9,833 bases of DNA from Frankiaceae bacterium. GTDB lineage: Bacteria > Actinomycetota > Actinomycetes > JADGOU01. A program made the position numbers and the translations under genes. Location of the stretch: contig JADGOU010000086.1 in NCBI GenBank assembly GCA_017882835.1, positions 1-9,833 on the forward strand, read 5' to 3'. Below, piece after piece: positions 1 to 6,003 of the stretch (its first letter is position 1; every line of letters begins with the position of its first letter). The notes under the pieces are model-generated. The model did not search any database, was not told the DNA's origin, and saw only the letters and a list, made by a program, of their open reading frames with translations.

Positions 1-243
1 CTGCCCATCGATCCGGAGAACGGGCTCGCCCGGGTGCTGTCCCTGATCCCGTTCTTCTCCCCCATGCTGATGCCGATGCGAACCGCGCTGGGCGTCGCCC
101 CGTGGTGGGAGGTGGCGCTCACCGTGGCGTTGACCGGCGCGCTGACCGCTGGGCTGGTCGGGCTGTCCGCGCGGGTCTACCGCAACTCGGTGATGCGCAC
201 CGGCGCCCGGGTGCCGGTGCGAGACGCACTTCGAGCGAGCTGA
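1..243 (+). CDS. ABC-2 type transporter permease, C-terminal fragment
   Basis: The frame is open from the first base and stops with TGA at 241-243, giving the last 80 residues of a protein that begins outside the window. It shows a Pro/Met-rich stretch (IPFFSPMLMPMR), then WWE, one hydrophobic helix of about 20 residues, and a short basic tail containing ARVYR. This order is typical of the C-terminus of NatB-like ABC-2 permeases, the membrane subunits of export-type ABC transporters whose ATPase is usually encoded just upstream. The substrate cannot be told from this fragment. A GC-rich hairpin starts two bases after the stop codon, so the gene is probably the last of its operon. The family call comes from motif recognition only. 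Confidence 0.75.
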   Translation: MPIDPENGLARVLSLIPFFSPMLMPMRTALGVAPWWEVALTVALTGALTAGLVGLSARVYRNSVMRTGARVPVRDALRAS

Positions 244-244
244 G

Positions 245-289
245 GACGGCGGCGGCCTGAGCGCGGCGGCGATGACGGCCGCCGTCGTC
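245..289 (+). terminator. Hairpin after the permease gene, probable terminator
   Basis: Bases 245-257 (GACGGCGGCGGCC) pair with 277-289 (GGCCGCCGTCGTC) to give a 13-bp stem with one G-T wobble and a 19-base loop. It begins directly after the permease stop codon. No T-run follows, which is common for actinobacterial terminators. Position and stem strength support termination, but GC-rich DNA forms chance hairpins easily. Confidence 0.45.
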
Positions 290-343
290 GGACCGGCCGC
301 CCATGGCGGCGTCGCGAGGCACGTGGCCGGGTACTGCTCCGGC

Positions 344-535
344 ATGGAGAAAGAGACTGCCGGCCGCCACGTCCCGCCGTCCGCCGACGGCGACGTTGAC
401 ATCACCGTCGACCCAGAGCAGCTTGCGGCCACCCCGGCCGACCCCGACTCGCGTCCGGCGACGGCGGACCCGGAACAGACTGACGGAGACAACGTCGGCG
501 GTACGGCGGGCGGCAATGCAGGAGGCGCCGGCTGA
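344..535 (+). CDS. Small acidic, probably disordered hypothetical protein
   Basis: This is a 63-residue frame that I do not recognise. It is rich in Asp, Glu, Pro, Gly and Ala, contains the repeated phrase DPEQ, and ends in a Gly/Ala/Asn tail (GGTAGGNAGGAG), so it is probably unstructured and strongly acidic. Hand counts of G+C by codon position give about 79% at position 1, 59% at position 2 and 79% at position 3. The dip at position 2 is what real genes in such genomes show and noncoding DNA usually does not. I chose ATG 344 because the in-frame ATG at 272 lies inside the terminator-like hairpin. No clear ribosome binding site precedes either start. The gene could be spurious. Confidence 0.45.
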   Translation: MEKETAGRHVPPSADGDVDITVDPEQLAATPADPDSRPATADPEQTDGDNVGGTAGGNAGGAG

Positions 536-773
536 CCACCGGGGCTGCGAGTCTCCGGCGATCGGCGCGGACCTGAGCCACGCGCCATCGCTACCTGCTG
601 GACCTGCACCGCCGACCTGCACCGCCGACCTGCTACCCCCGACCTCGACCGGCTCATCCGCCACCCCGTTGACCTCGGATACGTCAACCAGCGAGGCACG
701 GGTAGCAGGGCAGCGCGCGTCGCCGAGGGCCACGACGACGAACCGGGGAATGGTGCGCTCCTGTTGCCGGTCG
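536..773. other. Region with no supported gene
   Basis: Between the small acidic frame and the GYD gene I see no frame with convincing coding bias. Hand counts of G+C by codon phase over about 541-720 show no phase with a high third-position value on either strand. The only structure noticed is the short tandem repeat listed separately. Confidence 0.5.
601..639. repeat. 13-bp tandem repeat, two perfect copies plus one degenerate
   Basis: GACCTGCACCGCC occurs at 601-613 and again at 614-626. A third copy at 627-639 (GACCTGCTACCCC) has three mismatches. The repeat lies in apparently noncoding DNA downstream of the GYD gene. No function can be assigned. Confidence 0.6.
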
Positions 774-1115
774 TCATCTCCGCCAGAATTCATCCGACGG
801 TGGCCGGTAGCCGGACGTGCTGGCCTTCCGCATCGCCGTCATGCCCTCCTCGATGGTCAGCAGCGGTGAGGTCTTAACCGCGGTGACCGCCCCGCCGGCT
901 GAGATCGCCATCGATACGCCAGCAGCCGCGACGTCGTCGGGCATCTGGAGAATGGCCACAACATCCGACTCACCGAACGCCAGCCACATGCCGACCAAGG
1001 TCCCGCCCAGGGCCTGCACCGAAACCCGAAGTGCCTCTGTCCGGTCATGCGGGTGATCTACCAAGGCGGCCCAACCGGCGGCGTCATACGTTACCTGCAG
1101 CAAGTAGTAGCGCAT
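774..1115 (-). CDS. GYD domain-containing protein
   Basis: This 113-residue protein matches the GYD family of small ferredoxin-like-fold proteins of unknown biochemical role, found in many actinobacteria and archaea. Visible family marks are the N-terminal YYLLQVTYD strand, the central LGG...FGESDVVAI segment (the GYD-like core, here GES-D), an alternating small-residue helix (ISAGGAV), then a TPL-like LLTIEEG segment and a YRPP end. The ATG at 1115 was preferred over the in-frame ATG at 1181: it places the first strand at the N-terminus as in the family, and GAGGGA lies about ten bases upstream on the minus strand. The gene stands alone between two gene-poor stretches. Function is not known; some family members are guessed to bind small ligands. 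Confidence 0.8.
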   Translation of the reverse strand: MRYYLLQVTYDAAGWAALVDHPHDRTEALRVSVQALGGTLVGMWLAFGESDVVAILQMPDDVAAAGVSMAISAGGAVTAVKTSPLLTIEEGMTAMRKASTSGYRPPSDEFWRR

Positions 1116-1460
1116 GTCACCATGTCCCTCGGCTCGCAGCCAGCCGGCCAGCTGGCCGCGCTGACCAGCTGACGGCACCATCGTGCTCCGGCAGCCCGCA
1201 CACTGACAAGGGGCCGGAGCCCTCGCCCGAAACAGCTACCCGTGGGCAGCCGAAATGGTCACCGCGAGCAGGCTGGGCGGTCCCAGGTCACTGCCCTGCG
1301 ACACGGTGATCGTCGCTTGCGTCGCTCCTGGCCGCGAGGGCCGGGTCTCCCGCGGGCCGTCTGCAACCCAGCCGGAGGCCTGCAGTGCTGACCCGCCATT
1401 CTGAGCGCGTCCGGGTCCGCCCGGCAAGGAGAAACCACGTTCGGTAGATCCGAACCCGGG
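1116..1460. other. Gene-free stretch between the GYD gene and the ABC exporter
   Basis: No frame here looks coding. It contains the palindrome at 1145-1158 and two short perfect hairpins. CTGGG-CGGT-CCCAG lies at 1273-1286. CCGGG-TCCG-CCCGG lies at 1411-1424, about 37 bases beyond the ABC exporter stop, and could contribute to termination of that gene. Both are short and may be chance. Confidence 0.4.
1145..1158. promoter_or_regulatory. 14-bp perfect palindrome upstream of the GYD gene, possible operator
   Basis: CGGCCAGCTGGCCG is a perfect inverted repeat ending about 30 bases before the chosen GYD start at 1115. A second CCAGCTG core occurs a few bases further upstream (about 1164-1170). 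Position and symmetry suit a dimeric repressor or activator site. No regulator can be named, and the site would fall inside the coding region if the longer start at 1181 were used. Confidence 0.3.
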
Positions 1461-3410
1461 TCAGCCGGCGACCAGCGGCCGGGCGACGCCGGTTGCCACC
1501 ATCCCGTCGATGGTCGTCCGTCCGTCCGCCAGCGGCGACGCCTCCGCATCGGCCTGTCGCTCGAACTGGGTGCGGTAGAGCTCGGCGTACAGCCCGTCGG
1601 CGGCCAGCAACTCGTCGTGCCGCCCCGACTCGACTACTCGACCGCCGTCGATGACCAGGATCTGGTCGGCTTCCCGGATGGTCGACAGCCGGTGCGCGAT
1701 CACCAGCGACGTCCGGCCGCGCAGGGCGATCTTCAGGGCGCGCTGCACCGCGACCTCGGACTCGGAGTCCAGGTGGGCGGTCGCCTCGTCCAGGATGACG
1801 ATGCCCGGCGCTTTGAGCAGCAGCCGGGCGATGGCCAGTCGCTGCTTCTCCCCGCCCGACAGCCGGTAGCCCCGGTCGCCGACCACGGTGTCCAGACCGT
1901 CGGGCAACGAGGCCACCAGGTCGCCGATCTGGGCGGCGGTAAGGGCGGCATCGAGCTCGGCATCGGCGGCGTCCGGCTTGGCGTAAAGCAGGTTGGCCCG
2001 GATGGAGTCGTGGAACATGTGCGCGTCCTGAGTCACCACCCCGATGGCATCCCGCAGCGACTGCAGGGTCACGTCCCGGACGTCGTGGCCGTCGATCCGC
2101 ACGGCGCCGGCGCGGACGTCGTACATCCGGGTAGGGAGCTGGGAGATGGTGGTCTTGCCGGCGCCGGAGGGACCGACCAGAGCGACCAGCTGCCCGGGCC
2201 CGGCGCGGAAGCTGACGCCGTGCAACACCTGTTGGGAGGGGGCGTTGTCCAGCACCGCCACGTCCTCCAGCGAGGCCAGCGACACCTCCGCGGCCGTCGG
2301 GTAGCTGAACTGCACGTCATCGAACTCGATCGAGCGGGGGTCCGGCGGCAGCGGGACCGCCCGCGGGCTCTCGTCGATCATCGGCGGAAGGTCCAGGACC
2401 TCGAAGACCCGCTCGAAGGAGACCAGAGCGGTCATCACATCGACCCGGACGTTGGACAGCGCGGTCAACGGCCCGTACAACCGGCCCAGCAGCGCGGACA
2501 GGGCAACTACGGTGCCGATGGTTAGCCCGTTGGTGATCGCCAACCAACCGCCCATGCCGTAGACCAGCGCGGTGGCCATCGAGGCCACCAGGGTCAGCGC
2601 GACAAAGAACGTCCGGCTGTACATCGCCGAGATGATGCCGATGTCGCGGACCCGGCCGGCCCGGTCGCTGAACGAGCGGGCCTCGTCGTCAGGACGCCCG
2701 AACAGCTTGACCAGCAGAGCGCCAGCGACGTTGAACCGCTCGGTCATCGTCGTGTTCATCGACGCATTGAGCTGGTAGCCCTCGCGGGTGATCTCCTGTA
2801 GCCGGGTGCCGACCCGGCGGGCCGGCAGGATGAACACCGGCAGCAATACCAGCGCCAGCACGGTGATCTGCCAGGACAGCCGAAGCATGACGGCGACAGT
2901 CGCCAGCAGCGCGATGGCGTTGCTCACCACGCCGGACAGGGTGGAGGTGAAGGCCTGCTGCGCGCCGATCACGTCGTTGTTCAGCCGGCTGACCAGCGCG
3001 CCGGTCTGGGTTCGGGTGAAGAAGGCGATCGGCATCCGCTGCACGTGGTCGTAGACCTTCGCCCGCAGGTCGTAGATCAACCCCTCGCCGATCCGGGCGG
3101 AGTACCAGCGGTTGGCCAGCGAGATCCCGGCGTCGAACACCGCGAGGCCGGCCACCGCGCCGGCGATGCCGTAGACCAGGCCCAGCCGGCGCTGCGGGAT
3201 GGCGGTGTCGATCAGCGACCGGAACAGCAGCGGGGTCGCCACCGTCACGGCGGCGTCGAGCACCACGCAGATGAGGAAGATCACCAGGTCGCGCCGGTAT
3301 GGCCGGGCGAACCGCCAGATCCGCGGCACCGTCCCGGGAGCCAGCCGCTTCTTGGCCACCGAGGAGTCCCGCGTGTAGGACCGCAGCATCATCCAGTTCG
3401 GATGTGCCAT
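1461..3410 (-). CDS. Fused ABC exporter (membrane domain plus ATPase)
   Basis: This 649-residue half-transporter has an N-terminal six-helix type I exporter domain (about residues 40-315) and a C-terminal ATPase domain (about 360-610). All ATPase motifs are intact: A-loop Tyr370, Walker A GPSGAGKT 413-420, Q-loop Gln461, signature LSGGE 517-521, Walker B ending in catalytic Glu542, and switch His573. It should work as a dimer exporting a lipid, peptide or drug; the substrate is unknown. Between Tyr370 and Walker A there are 43 residues against 25 in MsbA, an insert of about 18 that I recall from related actinobacterial exporters. A 30-residue tail follows the ATPase. ATG 3410 was chosen because GAGG lies eight bases upstream. 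It lies 119 bases downstream of the acyl-CoA dehydrogenase on the same strand. Confidence 0.92.
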   Translation of the reverse strand: MAHPNWMMLRSYTRDSSVAKKRLAPGTVPRIWRFARPYRRDLVIFLICVVLDAAVTVATPLLFRSLIDTAIPQRRLGLVYGIAGAVAGLAVFDAGISLANRWYSARIGEGLIYDLRAKVYDHVQRMPIAFFTRTQTGALVSRLNNDVIGAQQAFTSTLSGVVSNAIALLATVAVMLRLSWQITVLALVLLPVFILPARRVGTRLQEITREGYQLNASMNTTMTERFNVAGALLVKLFGRPDDEARSFSDRAGRVRDIGIISAMYSRTFFVALTLVASMATALVYGMGGWLAITNGLTIGTVVALSALLGRLYGPLTALSNVRVDVMTALVSFERVFEVLDLPPMIDESPRAVPLPPDPRSIEFDDVQFSYPTAAEVSLASLEDVAVLDNAPSQQVLHGVSFRAGPGQLVALVGPSGAGKTTISQLPTRMYDVRAGAVRIDGHDVRDVTLQSLRDAIGVVTQDAHMFHDSIRANLLYAKPDAADAELDAALTAAQIGDLVASLPDGLDTVVGDRGYRLSGGEKQRLAIARLLLKAPGIVILDEATAHLDSESEVAVQRALKIALRGRTSLVIAHRLSTIREADQILVIDGGRVVESGRHDELLAADGLYAELYRTQFERQADAEASPLADGRTTIDGMVATGVARPLVAG

Positions 3411-3514
3411 GGGCAGGACCTCGACTTCCGGGGCGGCTCCCGGCGCTTTACGACCGGAACTCTCGACGGCCTCGCCCGCCGCAGCGATGCCGGTGCTCGG
3501 GCGCCGGGGATCTC

Positions 3515-3530
3515 AGATCGCACCCGATCT
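3515..3530 (-). terminator. Small hairpin at the end of the acyl-CoA dehydrogenase gene
   Basis: AGATCG-CACC-CGATCT is a perfect 6-bp stem with a four-base loop that overlaps the first base of the complement of the acyl-CoA dehydrogenase stop codon. No T-run follows on the minus strand. It may weaken read-through into the ABC exporter gene, or may be chance. Confidence 0.25.
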
Positions 3531-4684
3531 CAAAAGGCCGAGACCCCGGTGAGGGCTCGACCGATCAGCAGCTTCTGGATCTGGCTGGTGCCTTCGTACA
3601 AGGTCGTAACGCGGGCATCGCGCAGGTACTTCCCGGCCGGGTACTCGTCGATGTAGCCGTACCCGCCGTGCACCTGGACGCAGTTGTTCGCCGCCCGTAC
3701 CGACGCCTCCGACGCGTAGTACTTCGCCTTGGATGCCGCCAGGGTGTACGGCTCGCCCCGGGTCTTCAAGTCGGCGACCGTCCAGGTGAGCAGCCGGGAG
3801 CAGTCCACCTCGACCGCGGTGTCCGCGATCAGCTCCTGCACCAGCTGATGACCAGCGATCGGCTTGCCGAACTGGGTGCGCTGCCGGGAGTAGGTGACCA
3901 TGGAGTCCAGCGCCGCCTGGGCGATGCCGGTGCACGAGGCGGCCATCGACATCCGGCCGTCGTCCAGGGCAGACAGGGCCACCTTGATTCCGGTGCCCTC
4001 CTCCCCGCCGAGCAAGGCGTCCGCACCGACCTCCACGTCCTGCAGGACCAACTCGGCGGTGTCGCAGGAGCGCAGCCCGAGCTTGCCGTGGATCGGCTTG
4101 GCGGTGAAGCCGGGCGTGTCGGTGGGCACCAGGAACGCCGAGACGCCGCGGGCGCCGGCGCCCCCGGTGCGGGCCATCACCAACGCCACCCCGGCGATGT
4201 CGCCGTTGGTGATGAAGATCTTGTTGCCGTTGATCCGGTAGCCGCCGTCCGGCGTGCGCTGCGCCGTCGAGGCCAGGTCGGCCGGATTGCTGCCGTAGTC
4301 GGGCTCGGTCAGGGCGAAGCACCCCAGCACCTCACCGGTTGCCATCACCGGCAGCCAGCGCTGCTTCTGCTCCGCGGTGCCCCAGCGCACGATCGGGCTG
4401 GAGACCAACCCGAGGTGCACCGAGACGATGGAGCGCACGTTGGCGTCGCCGCGGGCGAGCTCTTCGACCGTCAGGCAGTAGGACAGCGGGTCCGCGCCGC
4501 CCCCGCCGTACTCCTCGGGAATCGTCAACCCGATGTAGCCGAGCTCCTTCAGCCCCGCGACCGCCTCCTCGGGGAAGCGCTCCTCGCGGTCGTTCGTCAG
4601 CGCCTGCGGTACGACGACGTCGTCGACCCACTTGCGCACGCTCTGGCGGACGGCCTCCTGCTCCGGGCTGAGGGCTAGGTCCAC
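3530..4684 (-). CDS. Acyl-CoA dehydrogenase
   Basis: This 384-residue protein is full length for the FAD-dependent acyl-CoA dehydrogenase family, which makes the trans-2,3 double bond in acyl-CoA thioesters and passes electrons to electron transfer flavoprotein. The order is an N-terminal helical domain (1-120), the FAD/substrate segment FALTEPDYGSNP (123-134), a middle beta domain with ITNG (158-161), and a C-terminal helical domain with RQRTQFGKP (267-275), VHGGYGY (338-344) and the catalytic base Glu364 in YEGTSQIQ. That Glu position is the one used by short- and medium-chain type enzymes. The start is GTG 4684, preceded by a strong GAGGAG five bases away. It sits 64 bases after the crotonase gene and is probably co-transcribed with it. 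Chain-length specificity cannot be read from the sequence. Confidence 0.94.
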   Translation of the reverse strand: MDLALSPEQEAVRQSVRKWVDDVVVPQALTNDREERFPEEAVAGLKELGYIGLTIPEEYGGGGADPLSYCLTVEELARGDANVRSIVSVHLGLVSSPIVRWGTAEQKQRWLPVMATGEVLGCFALTEPDYGSNPADLASTAQRTPDGGYRINGNKIFITNGDIAGVALVMARTGGAGARGVSAFLVPTDTPGFTAKPIHGKLGLRSCDTAELVLQDVEVGADALLGGEEGTGIKVALSALDDGRMSMAASCTGIAQAALDSMVTYSRQRTQFGKPIAGHQLVQELIADTAVEVDCSRLLTWTVADLKTRGEPYTLAASKAKYYASEASVRAANNCVQVHGGYGYIDEYPAGKYLRDARVTTLYEGTSQIQKLLIGRALTGVSAF

Positions 4685-4689
4685 GGTCG

Positions 4690-4695
4690 CTCCTC
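4690..4695 (-). promoter_or_regulatory. Ribosome binding site of the acyl-CoA dehydrogenase
   Basis: GAGGAG on the minus strand lies five bases before the GTG at 4684. It decides that GTG start. It is the strongest Shine-Dalgarno match noticed in the window. Confidence 0.8.
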
Positions 4696-4748
4696 ATTCG
4701 TGATCGGCTCATCGGCGCTCGATAGCTGCTGCCCGCGCGAGCCTACGG

Positions 4749-5492
4749 TTACTCCCCCGTGCCAGCGAGGTCGCGTAACCGGCGCAGCTGAGCTGCCCGT
4801 TCCGCCCGAAGCCGGTCGGCGTCGGTGCGAGTTCGGGCCGCCTGCAGCAGCGCCTTGGTCTCCACGACGGCGTCGCGCGGAGGGGTCAGCAGGGCAGCGA
4901 CGAGGTCGGCGACGGCCGCTGTCAGCTCGGCGCCCGGCACCACGGCCTCGGCCAGCCGCAGCGCCACCGCCTCCGTGGCCCCGACCCGGCGACCGGTGGC
5001 GCAAATCTCCAACGCGCGCGGATAGCCGACGAGGTCGACCAGAATGCCGCTGCCCCCGAGGTCGGGCACGATGCCGCGGCTGGTCTCGGCCATGGTGAAC
5101 TGGGCGTCGTCGGCGAGCACCCGCAGGTCGCAAGCGAGCGCAAGCTGGAAGCCGGCCCCGACGGCATGCCCCTGTACGGCCGCGACCGACACCAGGTCCG
5201 GGCGGGACAGCCAGCTGAACGCTGCTTGATAGCCGGCGATCACGGCGTCCGCGTCGGCGTCCGCCATGCTCGCCATCTCGCGAAAGGACGGCGCTCCAGG
5301 CAGCCCCTCCGGCGTGAACATCGCCAGGTCGAGGCCGGCCGAGAACGCCGCGCCGGCACCCTGGACGACCACGACCCGAACCTGGCCACCGAGGCTGCGG
5401 CCGATGTCGCGCAGGGCCGCCCACATCGCCGGGTGCTGGGCGTTGCGCCGCTGCGGCCGGTCCAGGGTGACGGTGGCCACGGCCCCGGACAC
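4749..5492 (-). CDS. Crotonase-family enoyl-CoA hydratase/isomerase
   Basis: The frame encodes 247 residues of a crotonase-fold acyl-CoA enzyme. Visible marks are TVTLDRPQRRNA near the N-terminus, the first oxyanion segment FSAGLDL (50-56), the second GHAVGAGF (108-115), and a C-terminal trimerisation helix. By motif comparison with rat enoyl-CoA hydratase, the first catalytic Glu (Glu144 there) is Gln116 here and the second (Glu164) is Glu136. Asp144 lies eight residues after Glu136, the spacing of Glu196/Asp204 in dienoyl-CoA isomerase. An isomerase-like activity is therefore as likely as hydration. GTG 5492 is the only ATG, GTG or TTG available before an in-frame stop at 5661-5663, yet it removes part of the usual first strand. 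No good ribosome binding site precedes it. It is followed by the acyl-CoA dehydrogenase. Confidence 0.9.
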   Translation of the reverse strand: MSGAVATVTLDRPQRRNAQHPAMWAALRDIGRSLGGQVRVVVVQGAGAAFSAGLDLAMFTPEGLPGAPSFREMASMADADADAVIAGYQAAFSWLSRPDLVSVAAVQGHAVGAGFQLALACDLRVLADDAQFTMAETSRGIVPDLGGSGILVDLVGYPRALEICATGRRVGATEAVALRLAEAVVPGAELTAAVADLVAALLTPPRDAVVETKALLQAARTRTDADRLRAERAAQLRRLRDLAGTGE

Positions 5493-5557
5493 GTCCAGCC
5501 GAAGCCCGACGCCGGCGAGCCGGTCCGGGGAGACGTCAGGCGGGCCGTCCGCGGCGA

Positions 5558-5782
5558 CTACTTCTTCGCCTTCCCGCGAGTCGCCCCACCGCGCCCGCGC
5601 AGGGAGGTGCCGGACTCCGAGAGGATCCGGTGCACGAAACCGTAGGACCGGCCGGACCCCTCAGCGAGGAGCCGGATGCTCTGCCCCGAGTCGTACTTCT
5701 TGCGTAGGTCGGCAGCCAGCTTGTCCCGTTCAGAGCCGGTCACCCGGCTGCCCTTCTTCAGTTCCGCCACGTTGTCCTCCAT
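5558..5782 (-). CDS. Small helix-turn-helix protein
   Basis: This 74-residue protein has a basic first helix region (AELKKGSRVTG, then ERDKLAADLRKKY), a helix-turn-helix core at about 32-58 (IRLLAEGSGRSYGFVHRILSESG), and a basic tail (RGRGGATRGKAKK) suited to DNA contact. From memory, very similar small proteins lie beside crotonase and ABC-F genes in Streptomyces; I could not check this here. It is probably a DNA-binding protein. Its target and ligand are unknown. I chose ATG 5782, which has GGAG about 12 bases upstream, because the family begins just before AELKKGSR. An in-frame ATG at 5833 would add 17 residues that resemble nothing in the family. The stop codon lies 65 bases before the crotonase start on the same strand, so the two are probably co-transcribed. 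Confidence 0.8.
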   Translation of the reverse strand: MEDNVAELKKGSRVTGSERDKLAADLRKKYDSGQSIRLLAEGSGRSYGFVHRILSESGTSLRGRGGATRGKAKK

Positions 5783-5919
5783 CAGCGGGTAGATCTCCGA
5801 AGACTGCCCGAACCGGACTCCGGGAAACCCCATGATCGCTCACTTACTCCATCCGGGCTAACGCTTCCGGTGTCGCGGCCGGCGACAACCGCCCACCGCG
5901 GCCCCGCCCCAGGCGCGCC

Positions 5920-5979
5920 GGGTCGGGCGAAGGGCGATCCGTCGCCACCCTGCGGTCGGCCGAAATCCGGGGTCGGGCG
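5920..5979. repeat. 10-bp direct repeat in the divergent control region
   Basis: GGGTCGGGCG occurs at 5920-5929 and at 5970-5979, exactly 50 bases apart. If transcription of the rightward gene starts at 6004, the second copy covers -34 to -25. This would be a plausible pair of regulator sites between the divergent HTH gene and membrane protein gene. The motif is very GC-rich, so chance recurrence is possible. Confidence 0.35.
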
Positions 5980-5991
5980 CGAGCCGGCCGA

Positions 5992-5997
5992 TACGGT
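5992..5997 (+). promoter_or_regulatory. Candidate -10 box for leaderless expression of the membrane protein gene
   Basis: TACGGT fits the actinobacterial -10 pattern TANNNT. Its last T is six bases from the A of the ATG at 6004, so transcription would begin at or next to the start codon and give a leaderless mRNA. No clear -35 box is visible. GGTGGG just upstream of the ATG could instead act as a weak ribosome binding site on a longer transcript. Confidence 0.45.
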
Positions 5998-6003
5998 GGG
6001 CCG

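Noticed and set aside
119..793. Minus-strand open frame of 224 codons
   Set aside because: It overlaps the permease end and the small acidic frame antisense. Its composition is Arg/Gly-rich without any family motif, and codon-phase G+C in 541-720 gives no support.
303..869. Plus-strand open frame of 188 codons rich in Arg, Pro, Ser and Thr
   Set aside because: It is out of phase with the better-supported frame at 344-535, runs into the GYD gene antisense, and has composition typical of shadow frames.
1617..2525. Plus-strand open frame of 302 codons
   Set aside because: It lies antisense inside the ABC exporter, whose motifs are complete. It is Gly/Gln/Asp/His-rich shadow sequence.
3299..4678. 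Plus-strand open frame of 459 codons
   Set aside because: It is antisense to the acyl-CoA dehydrogenase and to the exporter start. No domain is recognisable.
5542..5562. Programmed -1 frameshift as the definite way the crotonase is made
   Set aside because: The end of the HTH gene reads GCGAAGAAGTAG, which is not a good slippery heptamer. Kept only as one possible explanation.
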